A stretch of DNA of 64,000 nucleotides from Myoxocephalus aenaeus (Eukaryota; Chordata; Actinopteri; Perciformes; Cottidae): contig JBAMJR010000006.1 of NCBI GenBank assembly GCA_038501785.1, positions 1,005,501 to 1,069,500 of the forward strand, read 5' to 3'. This document shows, in pieces, positions 1 through 33,700 of this stretch; position 1 is the first letter of the stretch; each line of letters opens with the position of its first letter. The notes beneath the pieces are model-generated. The model searched no databases and was not told the origin of the DNA. It saw only the letters and a program-made list of their open reading frames with translations. Both the position numbers and the translations under genes were made by a program.

Positions 1-3000
1 TGCCGGTTTTATTTAGGGCTATGCATTTGATAATGTTAACACTGCTGATACTTCCTATATTTAATATTTATCCTAAAGATGTGCATTATTTTGATAGGAC
101 TCATGCAACATATTAATTGTAAAGGAGGTGTGTATATATGTTAAATAATGACGTAAGAGATAGAAACGTAGGATAAAAGCCAGACAGTTCTTACTATTAG
201 ACACCTTGTGCTGCTGTTGTGATCAGCATACATATATGCTCATATATGTTTATTACTGGTACCATTATGCTACAATTGCATTGGCTAACTCCTAGTAATA
301 TCCACTATTCAAGTATATCTAACCAGGTTTTTCGTTGGAGCGATCATTGGGAATCCATTTACCTGCTTCCTTACGAAGGCTTTGGCAAATTATGCAGATT
401 AATGAGCAAGCCTCCCTCACGCACACTGCAGAGACCCGAGCAAAACAGAGGAAGTGAAAACGACTGGTTTCATACCATGTGCTCTTCCTTTCTTCAGTGG
501 TTAAAACAATTCAATGTTGGTTCATAATAAAGACCAGTGTCTGTAGGTAGATACAGTCAAGGTAACAGTGTCAGAGTTACAGCAGCTTTTCTCTGCATCC
601 CCTCTCCACACACAGATAATATATTCTTAGCCGGAAAACATTAACAGCACATTTCTCATTCCGTGGCATGAGGAATGAAATGTGGCTGCCGCCTTCATTT
701 TAGGCTAACCATTTCATGCTTTGATCACGAATAATACCAGCTGCAGGCTAAACAGTAAGTCAGCCTTACATTGTTACATGTGGCAGCCGTATTGCAGTGA
801 CCATGAGGGGCTATGTAATGGAATCCAAGCCAACACAGAAGCAATGACCAAGTCATGAACCGAGTCTATAATGTGTACTGCAGTGAATGCCTTGTACATC
901 ATGTCAGAAACAACACCTCCACTGCTGCCACACTGGTTGTTTCTAAGACTTAAAATAGAGCCAGTTATCGGTCTTCTAAGAACATGATCAGCATATTTTT
1001 CACCGCAGCCTGATAAAGTCTATATTTTCTTTAATTTATCACCTCTACAATGTTGATAGGGAGTATTCCATGTCACATTGCATGCTTCTTTTAATGTGCA
1101 CACACATAGAAGATGTTTTTAGTAAAATGGCTTTCTGTTTATTTTAGAGGGTAGATGTGGCCTTTGTGTCCACAAGCAGCATCCATGCATTCAGTATGCA
1201 AGCATGACCTATCAGGCCTCTGCGCCTATGTGTTGATGCATGATTTACAGAGAAGTGTATGTGCGTGTGTGCGTGTGTGTTAAATCATGCAGAGATATGT
1301 CCTACAACTAGGCTGCTGTTCTTACAGTTTAAGCGGAGCATGTTGCCAATAGGAGCTTCTCATTTGTGCTGAGCTGAAGAAAAAAAAAAGGTTGGTAAGC
1401 CAAAGAATAGAGAAAATCAACTAAAGTCAGAGGAGAGTTTGTTATTGTGGACGTGGAAGAGATTAAATGTCAATCAAAGACCAGAATCAGCAGAGAAGCC
1501 TGTGAATGAGTGCTTCCAGTTGATGAAAGTGTAAGCCTCAACGGAATGAAGTCCTCTATGCTACATTAACTAATGGCTTTCTCTGGGGACATCTAACAAG
1601 ACACAACAATCTAATGCAGCCTTCTTTTAAGTAAAGCATTTGAGAAAAGTAGTTTCAAATGATGGAAATCCTAATTGCAATATCAAGTGTGAACTTTTCG
1701 ATTGGGCTTCTTGTGGCTAGACTTTCTCTGCTTGTTGAAGGAAGGTAGTGATTCAGAGTTGATTCAAATAGAGATCAATCATTTCAGTAAAAACAGGCAT
1801 CCTTCAACCTCCATACCTCGTCTCAAGAGTCTCTTGAGTTTGCTTTAGGAGGGACATGGGATTACAAGTTACGAGTTAGGCTTTATTGGACAGAGACCAG
1901 ACGGTTTACTGGTGTGGCCACATAGGAAGCAGGCAGATTTTCTCAGCTGTTCCAACAGATACCATGGCAGCAGATGGGAGAGCTGAAAAGCATACCTGGA
2001 GGCGTGATGTAACACCTCTGGAAGGATGTCACACCTCTGTCACACATACTGTTAGAAATATCAGGATTTCAGCTAGAACTACAATTTATCATTCAATGGA
2101 CTGAATCTTCCGAGAAACAATAATGCCCTGAAACACGCTCTTTGACTTCACTCCATTGAATCTAGTTCAGTCATGAAGGAATTAAACTGCATTTATTCAT
2201 GACACAGCTAGGATTTAAATTTCACTTTTCAGAGACCAGAAAATCCTCCACAAGAAATTGCAGTTTTATATCCTGATGCAGCCTTTGCGTGCCGGTATAC
2301 ATTCTGTTTAAAAAAATAATAATATCTAAATGCACAAGAGAAAAGTCTTACTTGCATGACGTGAATCTTTACGCACAAATTTACAAACCCTCGGTTCAGA
2401 TTCAGACCTCTCCTATAATTCCTCTCCACCCTCACACACTGCGCCGGATGGTAATTACTGATATGAGACCTGCTGTACAGAGCAGAGTATGTAATTAGCC
2501 TTCTAACCAGGGGCACAACTTAACAACCAGCCGTCCCTTCAAAGACCCAGGAGAGAATAACACAGTATGTGTTCCCTATCACTTTAAGCAGAATTTCCTG
2601 TTTTCTGTCAGGAAAGAGGATGACAAATCAATTATGTTACAAAATGCATGTGTTAACTAAAAATAACCAAACTACTTCAGATGTGTGTAAGCACGCTATA
2701 GGAAGGAGAGTATGTTTAAAAGTGGGGTAGAAATAATAATTATATTTCAAGTATATTTCTCTGCTCAGAGGATCAATATTAGTTTGAACCTGAGCATATG
2801 TTCAGCGAGGGGTTTTCAATAAAATCACAGTCTATTTGAACAAAATGACTCACTCAAAATCGATTAGATTCCCTTGGAGCAGTAATTACAGTAACTTCCA
2901 CAGTGTGAATCAATGGCTGTGAGATCATATGTAGGATTGTAATGATTTCTTTCAATAAATACAACGTATTAGTTCATAAGCAGCAGCCAATAAGACTTGC

Positions 3001-3995
3001 TACTCTCTTTCTTTCTGCATATCAAGTACAAGGTTGTATATCTTAGTGGATCCTCGCTCTATAAAAAAAAAAAGCAGGCAGTAGAAAATGGTATAGGACC
3101 ATCGAAAATGGATAAGCATGTAGGAAGTAAAACAAGATGTCAGTATGGCTTCAATATTAAAGGACTTTGCAGACAAAAGCAATATGTCCAGTAGCTCTGT
3201 GTGGCATTCAGAAAGCTAAAGAGACATTCAAAAGCATGGGGAAGTGTCTTTGCTACCAAGCATTACTTCTCAATCAGTTGTTTTGTGTTTATGTGCGTGA
3301 GCTGGAGCCAGTGCTGGGAACCGTCAGGGCTGTTCACCCTCTGCCCACTCATTATCAAGCAGACCCTGTCATGTCTGACCCCTCAGTTCAGTCCTAGTGG
3401 GAGGAAACCACTGCAAATGTAAGACTGCCTATTTTTGATCGCCCCGTCGAAAGAAATCAGGCCCTTCTGCTCGGATCCCTCACTCAACATCCAGGGTTTA
3501 GCAATTAACGCCATCATTTGCTGGACGTCAAACCTGATCAAACGTACTCAATAAGGCACATGGGTTTCTCTCAAAGCAGAGCCTAGAATGAAGGCAGAGG
3601 GCACCAAGACATGCTACTTTTAACATCTGAACTTGGAGCAGTGGAATGTCAAGTTCACATGACTGCACTCACACAAATGGCATTTTCCTGCCACGTTTGT
3701 CTGTTAAGGAGGTGATTGAACACTTAGCCCAAACAACTCAAAGAGTTCTGGTGGAACTGGAAGAACACTTCAATAGAGGCAGTCTATGAATGAAAGCCAC
3801 ATTTTAAGGGCCAAATAAATGTTAGAATAAATATAATTTCTGAACAACGTAACTTACTCTTGGACTTTTTGCCTGATATGCTCCTGGGTCATATTTGTAC
3901 AAAGTGTCAAGTGTTTCATGCTGTTGCACAATTCGTCTGTAAGCATGAATGTGGTACTTTTGCAAAGGCTTTCCGTGTCGTGCCAGACTACTCAC
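1..3995 (-). other. gnai2: gnai2 intron 1 (partial)
   Basis: This AT-rich stretch lies downstream, on the minus strand, of the gnai2 exon 1 splice donor. I searched it for exon 2, which should encode the P-loop AGESGKS, and did not find it, so intron 1 runs past the left edge. The open frames in it are short, lack recognisable domains and are probably chance. There is a short imperfect GT tract near 1,260-1,280. No other gene is visible. Confidence 0.7.
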
Positions 3996-4113
3996 CCAGC
4001 AGCAGCAGTTTCACTTCCCTCGCCGCCTTCTCTCCATCTTCTCTCAGGTTTTTATCAATCATTTTAGACCTCTCGGCCGCGGCTTTATCCTCCTGACTAA
4101 CTGTGCAACCCAT
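3996..4113 (-). CDS. gnai2: gnai2 coding exon 1: inhibitory G-protein alpha-i2 subunit (partial gene)
   Basis: Only the first coding exon of a Gi alpha subunit is in the window. Reading from the ATG at 4,113, the peptide begins [20 protein letters not shown] and continues to KLLLLG. There the exon stops at CTGG followed by a GTGAG donor (3,995-3,991), one base into the glycine codon. The start matches vertebrate GNAI2 ([20 protein letters not shown]) more closely than GNAI1 or GNAI3. Family knowledge: Gly2 is the N-myristoylation site and Cys3 is palmitoylated, placing the protein on the inner plasma membrane. There it inhibits adenylyl cyclase and binds G beta-gamma. The exon ends just before the GTP-binding P-loop, as in other Gi/Go genes. 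The neighbour slc38a3 in the same orientation matches human SLC38A3-GNAI2. Which teleost co-orthologue (a or b) this is cannot be told from one exon. Confidence 0.93.
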
Positions 4114-4950
4114 GGTTCCTAGAGCACGCTTCAGGACTGCTGCTTAGTGGGGAAATATCACCAGGAAAAAAAATATATATATATATATATATATACTGAA
4201 CGGCTGGGACCGGAAAAAATAACGTTTTGAAAAAACAAGGGTTGAAGTTGATTAAGGCGACTTCCCTTTTTGATGAGTGGCGACAAACGTGACGGAGTCC
4301 GTTCACGCGCGAGAGGGGACGACAGTCATATGTTTCGTCCTGCGATGTGAACTCGGATTTCTCAAGTATAAAATCTCCCAAACACTCGTTGGTTATTCAG
4401 TCAGTTGTCCAGCATTTGGTGGTCAATAATGAGAATGTGGAAGTTGTCCTGCGCCCGAAAAACAAATCTTGTAGGAACTTTTTGGGGACTTTTAGCGCAT
4501 TCGGTGGTTCCTCCAGCAGACCATCGGAGCAGATTACGAGCCACGAAGTTCAGCAACAAAAAGTATTCCAGCTGTTGAAAAGCGAGCACACGGATTCCTG
4601 CTGCCAGTGAGGCTACCAGACACACACTACCCGCTTTTCAGAGGATATTTATCTTTGTTGCTTTAAATATCTTCTCTTATATTTTTTGTTTAATCCCTAT
4701 TGCTGTTACGCATTCTTTCCCCGCGTTGAGATTTATCACGTTTGAAGCCACACCCGGAGCCGCCGTGAAGTTCCCCTCCGCCCGACACAAACAGCGAGAC
4801 AGCGCCGTCACCTCCCAGCTCTACAGCAGCGGGGAACAGCCCACACCAGAAGAAAGACACGCCCACTCCGAGTGCTTTATGGGAAATGTAGTCAAAGGTG
4901 GAGCGCTGTTTCATTCTAGAGCTGCCTTGCAGTTTCATGTGAATTATACT
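4114..4950 (-). promoter_or_regulatory. gnai2: gnai2 5' UTR and CpG-rich promoter region
   Basis: The region upstream of the gnai2 ATG is richer in CpG than its surroundings (for example around 4,290-4,330 and 4,730-4,810). This fits a housekeeping-type promoter. A (TA)n tract at about 4,173-4,195 lies only some 60 bp upstream of the start codon and probably inside the 5' UTR. I cannot fix the transcription start. Open frames in this stretch look like products of base composition. Confidence 0.55.
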
Positions 4951-5059
4951 GCCTCAAGTGGATACATCAGGGGCTTATGTGATTCCACCGTTGACGAGCA
5001 GAGAGATTATACGTGTTTTTGTTTTATTTTTTTAATAGCTTACATTTTTAGGTTAAAGA

Positions 5060-5400
5060 TAGCACCATTATTGGGGACTCTGTCACCCCCAGGACAATTT
5101 CCTACCGGTCACTCCCCTGCACAGCCCTTCATACTTCATACTTCATATCTCATATTGAAATACACATGTCACTTAACATTACACTTTGACATACACCTAC
5201 AGTACACTTGTTTGTAGTACTGTTAACCCGTTTGTCTGTGCACTTTATTTTATATTTTATATTCTATTGTAAATGTAATATGTTTATATTGCACTGTGTT
5301 TATTGTTGTTGTTTGTCTAATGTATGCACCACCCACCAACACAAATTCCTCGTATGTGTAACATACCTGGCAAATAAATGGTTCTGATTCTGATTCTGAT
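5060..5400 (+). mobile_element. 3' end of a non-LTR retroposon (L2/CR1-like tail)
   Basis: The stretch ends in an AATAAA-type signal (CTGGCAAATAAATGGTTCTG, 5,368-5,387) followed by a short TTCTGA repeat. That is the characteristic 3' terminus of a common teleost LINE/SINE family. The upstream part resembles the 3' UTR of such elements: AT-rich, with repeated CATACTTCATA-like motifs. No reverse-transcriptase frame remains, so it is a 5'-truncated copy. Family assignment is from memory of the tail and is tentative. Confidence 0.5.
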
Positions 5401-5429
5401 TGAGTATTTTCCATACTGTATATACGTAT

Positions 5430-5513
5430 TTTCCATACTTAATATTTGTATGTCTCCTATGTAACTTTGCTTGCTGCTGCCACAAACAAATGTCCCCCTG
5501 GGGATGAATAAAG

Positions 5514-5552
<39 letters not shown>
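5430..5552 (+). mobile_element. second retroposon 3' tail with (ATCT)n
   Basis: The segment runs through CCCCCTGGGGATGAATAAAG (5,494-5,513) straight into an ATCT tetranucleotide repeat of about 9 units (5,516-5,552). This is a typical teleost LINE-type 3' tail. It is the same orientation as the element just upstream and is also severely 5'-truncated. Confidence 0.5.
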
Positions 5553-5553
<1 letters not shown>

Positions 5554-5965
5554 AGTGTCATAACTCCACAGCTAATGCAAACCACAGCACTTCAGTGTCA
5601 CCTCGTGGACCGGCTCCTGGCCCTCAAGAGACACATTTAACAACTCCCTTTTCTTACACTTTTTTTTTTGTCCTGTTGTCCTGTTACTGACATTTAAATA
5701 TTACATGAAGAAATATTATTTGTAAAGTAAATGAAATGGTCCTTTTTGCACTGAAAAAATATTTTCTTAAAATGTCAGGTTAAATAATGCTTACAGCTTT
5801 TGTTGGTGTTTATTTGTATCATCATCATTCAGGTACTGAAAATCTGGAATTAACGATTTATATCAAATTCAAAGAATAGTCTTGAAAGTCCATATTCGAT
5901 CTCCTGTCTCCAGATGACCATATCTGACAGATGATGAGAGATCAAAGTTGTGTTACCTCATTATC

Positions 5966-5971
5966 TTTATT
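5966..5971 (-). terminator. slc38a3: candidate polyadenylation signal of slc38a3
   Basis: AATAAA on the minus strand lies 2.87 kb beyond the slc38a3 stop codon. It is the last good signal before the spacer with the retroposon tails. Other AATAAA hexamers occur nearer the stop (for example near 7,665), so shorter 3' ends are possible. Confidence 0.4.
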
Positions 5972-8838
5972 GCAACATTGTTTACAGTACAATAACTGCC
6001 AGCATCATATTAAAATATAAAGAGATACAAGAAAATCAACATAAAATGAAGGACAAAGAAGTTTAAAAGCACTTTGAAAATGATTACATTTATATTTTAA
6101 ATTTGCCTAAAACTTTAATAGCTATCTACATTGTACAAACTAGATATGCATATCGAATATAAAGGGTTTACATTTATATACAATATTTATAAATGCTGGC
6201 CAATGTCAATATTTAATATGTTACTATTCAATCATACACATTTCAATAAATCACACACAGAGGGAGACTAACAACACTGAGATCGTACAGATCGTATAGA
6301 TAGAGGTCATTAGAGATCATCTTGTATCAGCCACTAACACAGTGTCCCCTCACTTTGTTGCCTCGTAGTTATTTCTATTTTGTTGTGTGTTGTGAGGTTT
6401 TTAAGTGTTTTTACGTCTGCACCATTGAAAAACTCACTACGGTCAAATCGGGAACATGAAGTTGGGGATAAATATAACCCTTGCATTGGTTAAACAACAC
6501 CAAACACTATGTTATGCCCCATTGGCTGATTCACATGATTTCCTCTGCATACATTTACATTAAGACAACCAAATATCTAGATACAATGGAAAATAGAGAT
6601 TAAAAGAGGTTTGTTGTTTAACCAATTGACTGGACAGTACTGACTTACCCTCACAGCACTCACTGTCATCTGGTGTAACAGAGTTGATCATAAAAAAATA
6701 TATTGAAATATATGCCAGTACGCCAGCTCACTAACAACTCAGAGTTAAAAAGTTACTGTCTGCCCACAAGCAGCAAGGAAGTCAGAAACAACCCAAACTT
6801 TACCACTGACGATATGCCACTGACCATAAAAGACACATATAAGAAGAAAAAAAAACACATAAAATCAATCATTAACAGGATTTGTATTTCGTCACTGGAT
6901 CAGATTCAACCAAATAAACATTAAACATGAAGTTCAAAACAACAGTTAATCTATCAATGGCAGGAGACGGACACTAGAATTATACTTGATCAGAGTATAG
7001 GTCCAGGTTTATCAACACTAATGTTTAGTACGATAGTTCAAATACAATGGAGCCATGTTTTCTTTTTTAAACATCACGGACACCAGTACATCCAACTGAT
7101 TAGTTGTTTTAGCTACAGAACGGACCAGAGGAGGAAACAAACGTAGCAGGGGCTCACAGGAAAACTAACCGTAACATTATGTCAAGTAATGTTTGAGAAG
7201 AGATCCATATTATACCATCGATGCATTGCTAAATTGCTCATAATCTACATTAGATTGATTACATCACCAAATATTTCGTTTTACAAAAGCGACACGCCCT
7301 TAAATCACATCTATCGAATATGGGAATTTCTCACAAAGCATTTGCTTGTGTTTAAACGTATTAATGGCAACAAGAAGTTGTGCTTATCAACGGAAAGTGC
7401 TATTGCTAACCATAAACTTTTCAATATTGTTAAAGAGACAGTCATCCCATGTTTGTCATTTCTGTTAGGGCTCAAGCTTGTGCTGGACACAGACATATTT
7501 ACAGACACCAAACTGTTACTAACCACTTTGTGAAGTGACCCTGCTGTTGTTTTTTTGTTTTGGTTATCTCTGATTACTTCCAGTAAATGTTCAGAAACAA
7601 CACGTCTTCCAGGAAAGAAATCTTCCATCGATCATTACAAACACTGAGCAGTGATGTTTCATTTCATTTATTACTTTGATCTGTACAATCCACCTGATGA
7701 GATCTTCGGTACCATTTCTTTCTTTCATTTACAGTAATACTGGAAACAAACTGCAAACACAAGGCATTGTTTTCTGTGGTGATCTGGAAACCAAGAGCCA
7801 TTTAAAAAAATCTTCCTAACCTGAATAATCAGTCCATTCTGCATCTTCTGAGGTTTTTTATCAAGTAGTAATTCATAATAAAAATATACATCTTGATCAT
7901 ATTGTGTAGGAATGTTTGAATAAATGTGCTCTCAACAATTTACCACATACTGTCCGTGTGGTTTAGCACCCCGCTCTGTCAGAGGCGAGAACGTTGACAA
8001 CTCCAAACCTTAAAATAACCAAGTTAGTGGAGTAGGAGCGAAAGGGTGCACACTTTAAAGAAACAGTTCAACATTTTCCTTTTTGCCAAGCTAAGCTAAC
8101 CAGCTGTTTACCGTAATTTAAAATGTACTGTAAACAGCATTGAGCGTGGTATAAATCAAGCGTATTTACCAAAAATGTTAAACTATTCCTTTAACTTATC
8201 TTTCTTTCTGTGCAATAGCACAGTACTATCACTTTCATCTGCAGCTGCACAAAGTGACAACAAATGTAATTCAAATAACTTAATAATAATAATAGACGTA
8301 AAAATCATAAATTAATAATTGTCTATCATTGAAGTCGATTTTTGTCAACAGTTAAAATGGAGGTGCCTCTAATGGTCTATTTTAATCTGAGTAGCAGATT
8401 GCAGATCATAGATCATAGATCATCTTCGAGAAAAGACAGGGATGGCAGTTGATCACAAGTGTATAATGACAGCTGCTTTCTATATTGTTACTTATCTAGT
8501 TTTTACCTCCATCTCACAAAGCACAGCCTCCTGATGTCCACATTACTCTTAATGCACCTGGCCTATTTTGTAAATTCAACTATCAACTTCCCAGTCGGTA
8601 GACCAGCCTGGATCTGCAGTCACTGTTTGGCAGGATGTACAGAACAGAGTAACATCATTAGAGTAAGAGCTTTTGTGGAGAAATTGAGCGCCATCTTGAC
8701 TCCTTCTCTGTGGCCAATATTCTCCCATGGAAAAGGTAGGACATCTTCAACATCAAACATCATTCAAAGTAAAAACTTTAACATCACAACACAGATCTAA
8801 ATCAACAATATAAAACCTGTAAAAATGGCAGGTGTTGC
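5972..8838 (-). other. slc38a3: probable slc38a3 3' UTR
   Basis: The stretch between the slc38a3 stop codon and the AATAAA at 5,971 is AT-rich, has no splice-flanked coding segment, and is most simply read as a long 3' UTR. It contains a MITE-like repeat at about 8,052-8,199. The frames on the plus strand here show no domain or codon pattern and are not called as genes. Confidence 0.45.
8052..8199. mobile_element. short MITE-like element with terminal inverted repeats
   Basis: The left end (TTTAAAGAAACAGTTCAACA) and the reverse complement of the right end (GTTAAAGGAATAGTTTAACA) match at most positions, giving terminal inverted repeats of about 24 bp. The inside includes AAGCTAAGCTAACCAGCTGT, a string I recall from a very common teleost interspersed repeat. 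The copy is much shorter than such repeats usually are, so it is internally deleted. It sits in the presumed slc38a3 3' UTR. Confidence 0.5.
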
Positions 8839-30041
<21,203 letters not shown>

Positions 30042-30166
30042 AACTGCTTTGGTGTCTGCGTGTGTGTGTAATAATGAATCTGTTGAAATGTGTCAGTGTA
30101 TAAGGCCGTGTGAGTGTTGGAACGGGGCTCTGAGAGGGAATTTTCTGTCTTCTTCCTGGGATCTGT

Positions 30167-30179
30167 GGGGGGGGGGGGG
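30167..30179. repeat. poly-G tract
   Basis: A run of about 13 G on the plus strand, about 110 bp upstream (minus strand) of the exon holding the slc38a3 start codon. On the transcript it is a C-run in or near the intron 1 polypyrimidine region. Confidence 0.85.
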
Positions 30180-30564
30180 AAGATTGTTAATTAGCACAAC
30201 ATCCTGAACATTTTAATAAAAAAATGTAGAGCTTCGTAGTTTTGAATTGGATATTATACAGTATAAATACCATAGTTCAATAAAGTGGTTATATTGAATA
30301 CATATCTTTTCATGTTCAATAACCTCACGTAATCCCCAGCATAGGTCTGCCCACCTTCAACCTGAGCAGAGGTCTAATCATCCAGACTAGCAGGGCCTAT
30401 CATTTCTTTATTCTCTGTATTACACAGCTTTATTATTTAGATCCCAGAAAGATGAGCTTTTTCTTAAAAGTCATCTAAAGAGGATCTGAATTAAGAATGT
30501 CAAATTGGCATACAATTTGTGTCTCAACAACAAGACTCAACATAACATTTGCTTTTCTTGGATA

Positions 30565-30760
30565 CTACGGCTGGAGCTCAGTGAATAGAGCGGGTTGTCT
30601 TTTAGCCACAAGGTTCAAGGTTAGATTCCTGATTCTTATTGTCCACATGAAGTTTCGCTCCACTGCTCCTAAATGCTGAGGATTTCATGTATGTACCCAT
30701 ATATATGTGGCGATCATAATGAATTAACTTGAAGAATTATAATAAGAAGTTCAGCTCAAT
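30565..30760 (+). repeat. tRNA-derived SINE
   Basis: GCTGGAGCTCAGTGAATAGA (30,570-30,589) followed by GCGGGTTGTC resembles a polymerase III A box. GGTTAGATTCCTG about 35 bp downstream resembles a B box. The order and spacing match the tRNA-like head of a common teleost SINE (GGCTCAGTGG.TAGAGCGGGT ... GGTTCGATTCC). The copy is diverged, with no intact promoter claimed, and the 3' border is approximate. Confidence 0.55.
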
Positions 30761-33700
30761 CAGAAATTGACATTGAATGCATTGGCACTAGCAATCCTTT
30801 CATTCCTAGTTTCCAACAATAAGAGGCACGTGGGAAAATAAAGGAGGCCACCCCCAGGGCCTTCAAGTGAGTCTGTATCTTCCTTAAGGCCCAACAGGGA
30901 CATGACTGAACTCAAAATCACGCTACGGAAAGGGATGTCAAGATGGAAAACGAAAAGTCTTGCAAACCTATTAAAGTAATTAAGTGACTAAATTACATAT
31001 TATTGTTGTGGCTTGATGGGACTGCCGACAAATGAAGATTCTGACCAAATTGATCCAATTTAGAGCACGCCACATACATTTAAACTATGTTTCTATACTG
31101 AGAATACTCTACACTATACTGATAATAGAAATATGAATGAATGGAAATAACAAGGTCAGCCTGACCGTGAGACAAACAGTCTCACTTTGCTTACCAATAG
31201 TAAAAACACAAAACCCTACTATGTTGGTCAAAATATAGAGTTGACAGTAAATAGACGTTTGGGCAAATCCAATGAATAATTGACACGTCAACTGACAGGT
31301 CTACTCAGAGGAAACAGGGCTTTCAGTTAACTGACACACTGGGCTTTGCTTCAGGCCTCTATTTCCTGGGCATCCTGCTGTGGTGTTTTAGCTGACCAGC
31401 TGACTTGTGGGGCCCAGAAAGGACATGTATCTCCTGGATGCAGTTGACCAAAGCCCCCTGTCCGGCGGGTCCTGAATGATGTCCTTTGCTGTGCTGCATA
31501 AACAGCAGTGGAGGTTTTAATGGAGAGCACGTTGGGGGCCGTAGAGGAGGATTGAAACCCCAGCATTGAGATGAAAAGAGAAGAACCAGCTAGGACCAGC
31601 TACGAACCAGTTCTAGCCGTCTTTGTGCCTTCATTTTTCTGCTTGTCACTTTTCTCTAGGTTTTCTCTTTTATTGAGAGGGGTTCAACTTAACAACAATG
31701 CTCAGGGTTTTCTGTACTACCAATCCTGGCAACCACTCAGCTGTCCTTTTTCCCTCAGGCTTCTTCCGCTTCACATCCTGGCCTTTTAAATGTAGCTTTT
31801 TGTAATATTATTTTAACACATCAAACGCAGTGTGAGGCGATGAATAAACCCTGGTCTTCGTCTTGCAGTCCTCTAAACCTGTCCTACCAACCACGTTGCT
31901 GTGAGCTCCACTGCACAGCCAAACCTCTCGGTGTCTCTGGCTAAAGCCGGGCAACGTGGTTGGGCAGCAAAGCACAGTGCACAATGGCACATGTTGTGCG
32001 GTTTCCTGGGAACGGGTTGGAGAACAGTGCTACTATTGTGCCAGGCATCATTATACTGCTGGGGCCCCCTTGGCTGTAGTTCGCCAGACCACTCGAGAGG
32101 CTGAAAAGGTATTTCACTGGGCTCTCGTTGAAAAGACGCCACCTTGGATTCAGCAAATGCCAGTATCCTGTATTCATGCACAGTTGTAGCACGGTTGCTG
32201 ACGGTAGCAATGGCAGAGGCAGGGCCCCTCTCGAGGGACAAATCACTGCACAGAACCACACTGCCACTCAGATAGTCTACAAATCACGAGGAGGTTGGGG
32301 GGAGCCATTTAAAGACAATACACGATGGGCTGTCCAGCTACAAGGGTGCCTCTTCAATGGCCTCATGCAGTGGAGCTTTCAGCAGACCTGATTGGACCGA
32401 GTTGTGGCTCCTACAATAAATATATTCAATAACAAAGGCAAAACATGACATCCTTGGAAGTAGGGGAAACACTAATTCTGTCAGAGCCTCTTATTATTTT
32501 GGAAAGCTTGTTCTCCAGTCATCCAAGTTTGAAATGAAGGTGAAAAGGAAGTAGCTCAAACACAGTGGGGAAAATCCTCATTTAAAAGTAGGACTACGTT
32601 TTGGCCGCAGATATACAAATTCCAATAGCATGTATTATTTGCTAAAAAAATATATATTTGTACTGAAATATTACAGATTCAGTGGAAGATGTGGATAAGG
32701 TATGGCTATCTTATAGGACAAATCCTTTATAGAAAAAATCAAGTAGACCGACGTGTATTTGAACTACAAATACAGTCAAACTATAATATAAATTATATAT
32801 CAAATCTACCACTGTCTGCTGTATTAGGATCAAATGTGTTAAGTGACAGGCCAGTGCGGCCACTATCAATTATTATAACCAAGAATATGAAGAAAATGAG
32901 AACACGCACAAAGACGACCTCACAGGCTTGAACATGTTTCCATTGTGGAATGAAACAGAGGAAGAGTTGTGTGTTCATGAGGAAACGCTCAGCAAAACTG
33001 AGAGTCTGGAGACTCTATGTCATCAAGATTCACATCAATGTTTACCCTGATTAAAAAATGTCCCATATCTAAAATAAAAACATTGGTAAGAGAGTAGATC
33101 AGTCAAAAACATCAATAGAACTGAACCACAAGAAATCCACCATAATTAACGTGGGTTTATTTTGTGTTCAGTTTCCTAATTGCACCCTGCAATATTGCAC
33201 AACATAAAGAGGCTGACAGGGTGATAATCAACCTGTCTCAGATATAATATTCCCACTTCTCAAGAGCAGAAGCGCAGTTTAACAATGCTTTATAATAGAA
33301 AATAAAACAATAGTTGTATGTGAGAAAATAAAATAAGAATAAGAATAGACAATGCAAGGACCAGATGGAAAAAAGATTATCATTAGAAATACAATATTTC
33401 CACACTGGTATCCATCTTCTGAGACCTATGGAAGAGTTAATCCCACTTTGTGATGCTCTTGGTGGGAGTAAATGAGTCTTTTCACAGCAACAGCAGAGGC
33501 TATGTTTATTCAAGCCCTCATCCAAAACCGCACCTCAGTTTGCCAACACACAGCGAGTGCATGCGACTCAGTTCGCAGGCTCTGACGTAAGCAACTCTGC
33601 TGAGAGACGTCATCCCACGAGGAGGAGGCAAAGGAGCCAGGCAGTTGCACTGATTGTTATTCCTGGACTGATACCTGAACCAAATAACGCAGCGCATGCT

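Noticed and set aside
3860..4096. 78-aa plus-strand frame with a Ser-rich tail
   Set aside because: It is antisense to gnai2 exon 1, whose minus-strand reading is an exact family match with a proper splice donor.
4726..5217. 163-aa plus-strand frame, one of the longest here
   Set aside because: It runs from the gnai2 promoter into a retroposon 3' tail, has no domain and no splice or codon support.
31873..32267. Overlapping frames of 108-128 aa on the minus strand and shorter ones on plus
   Set aside because: Several frames are open at once over GC-richer sequence, which is typical of chance; no domain or exon borders were recognised.
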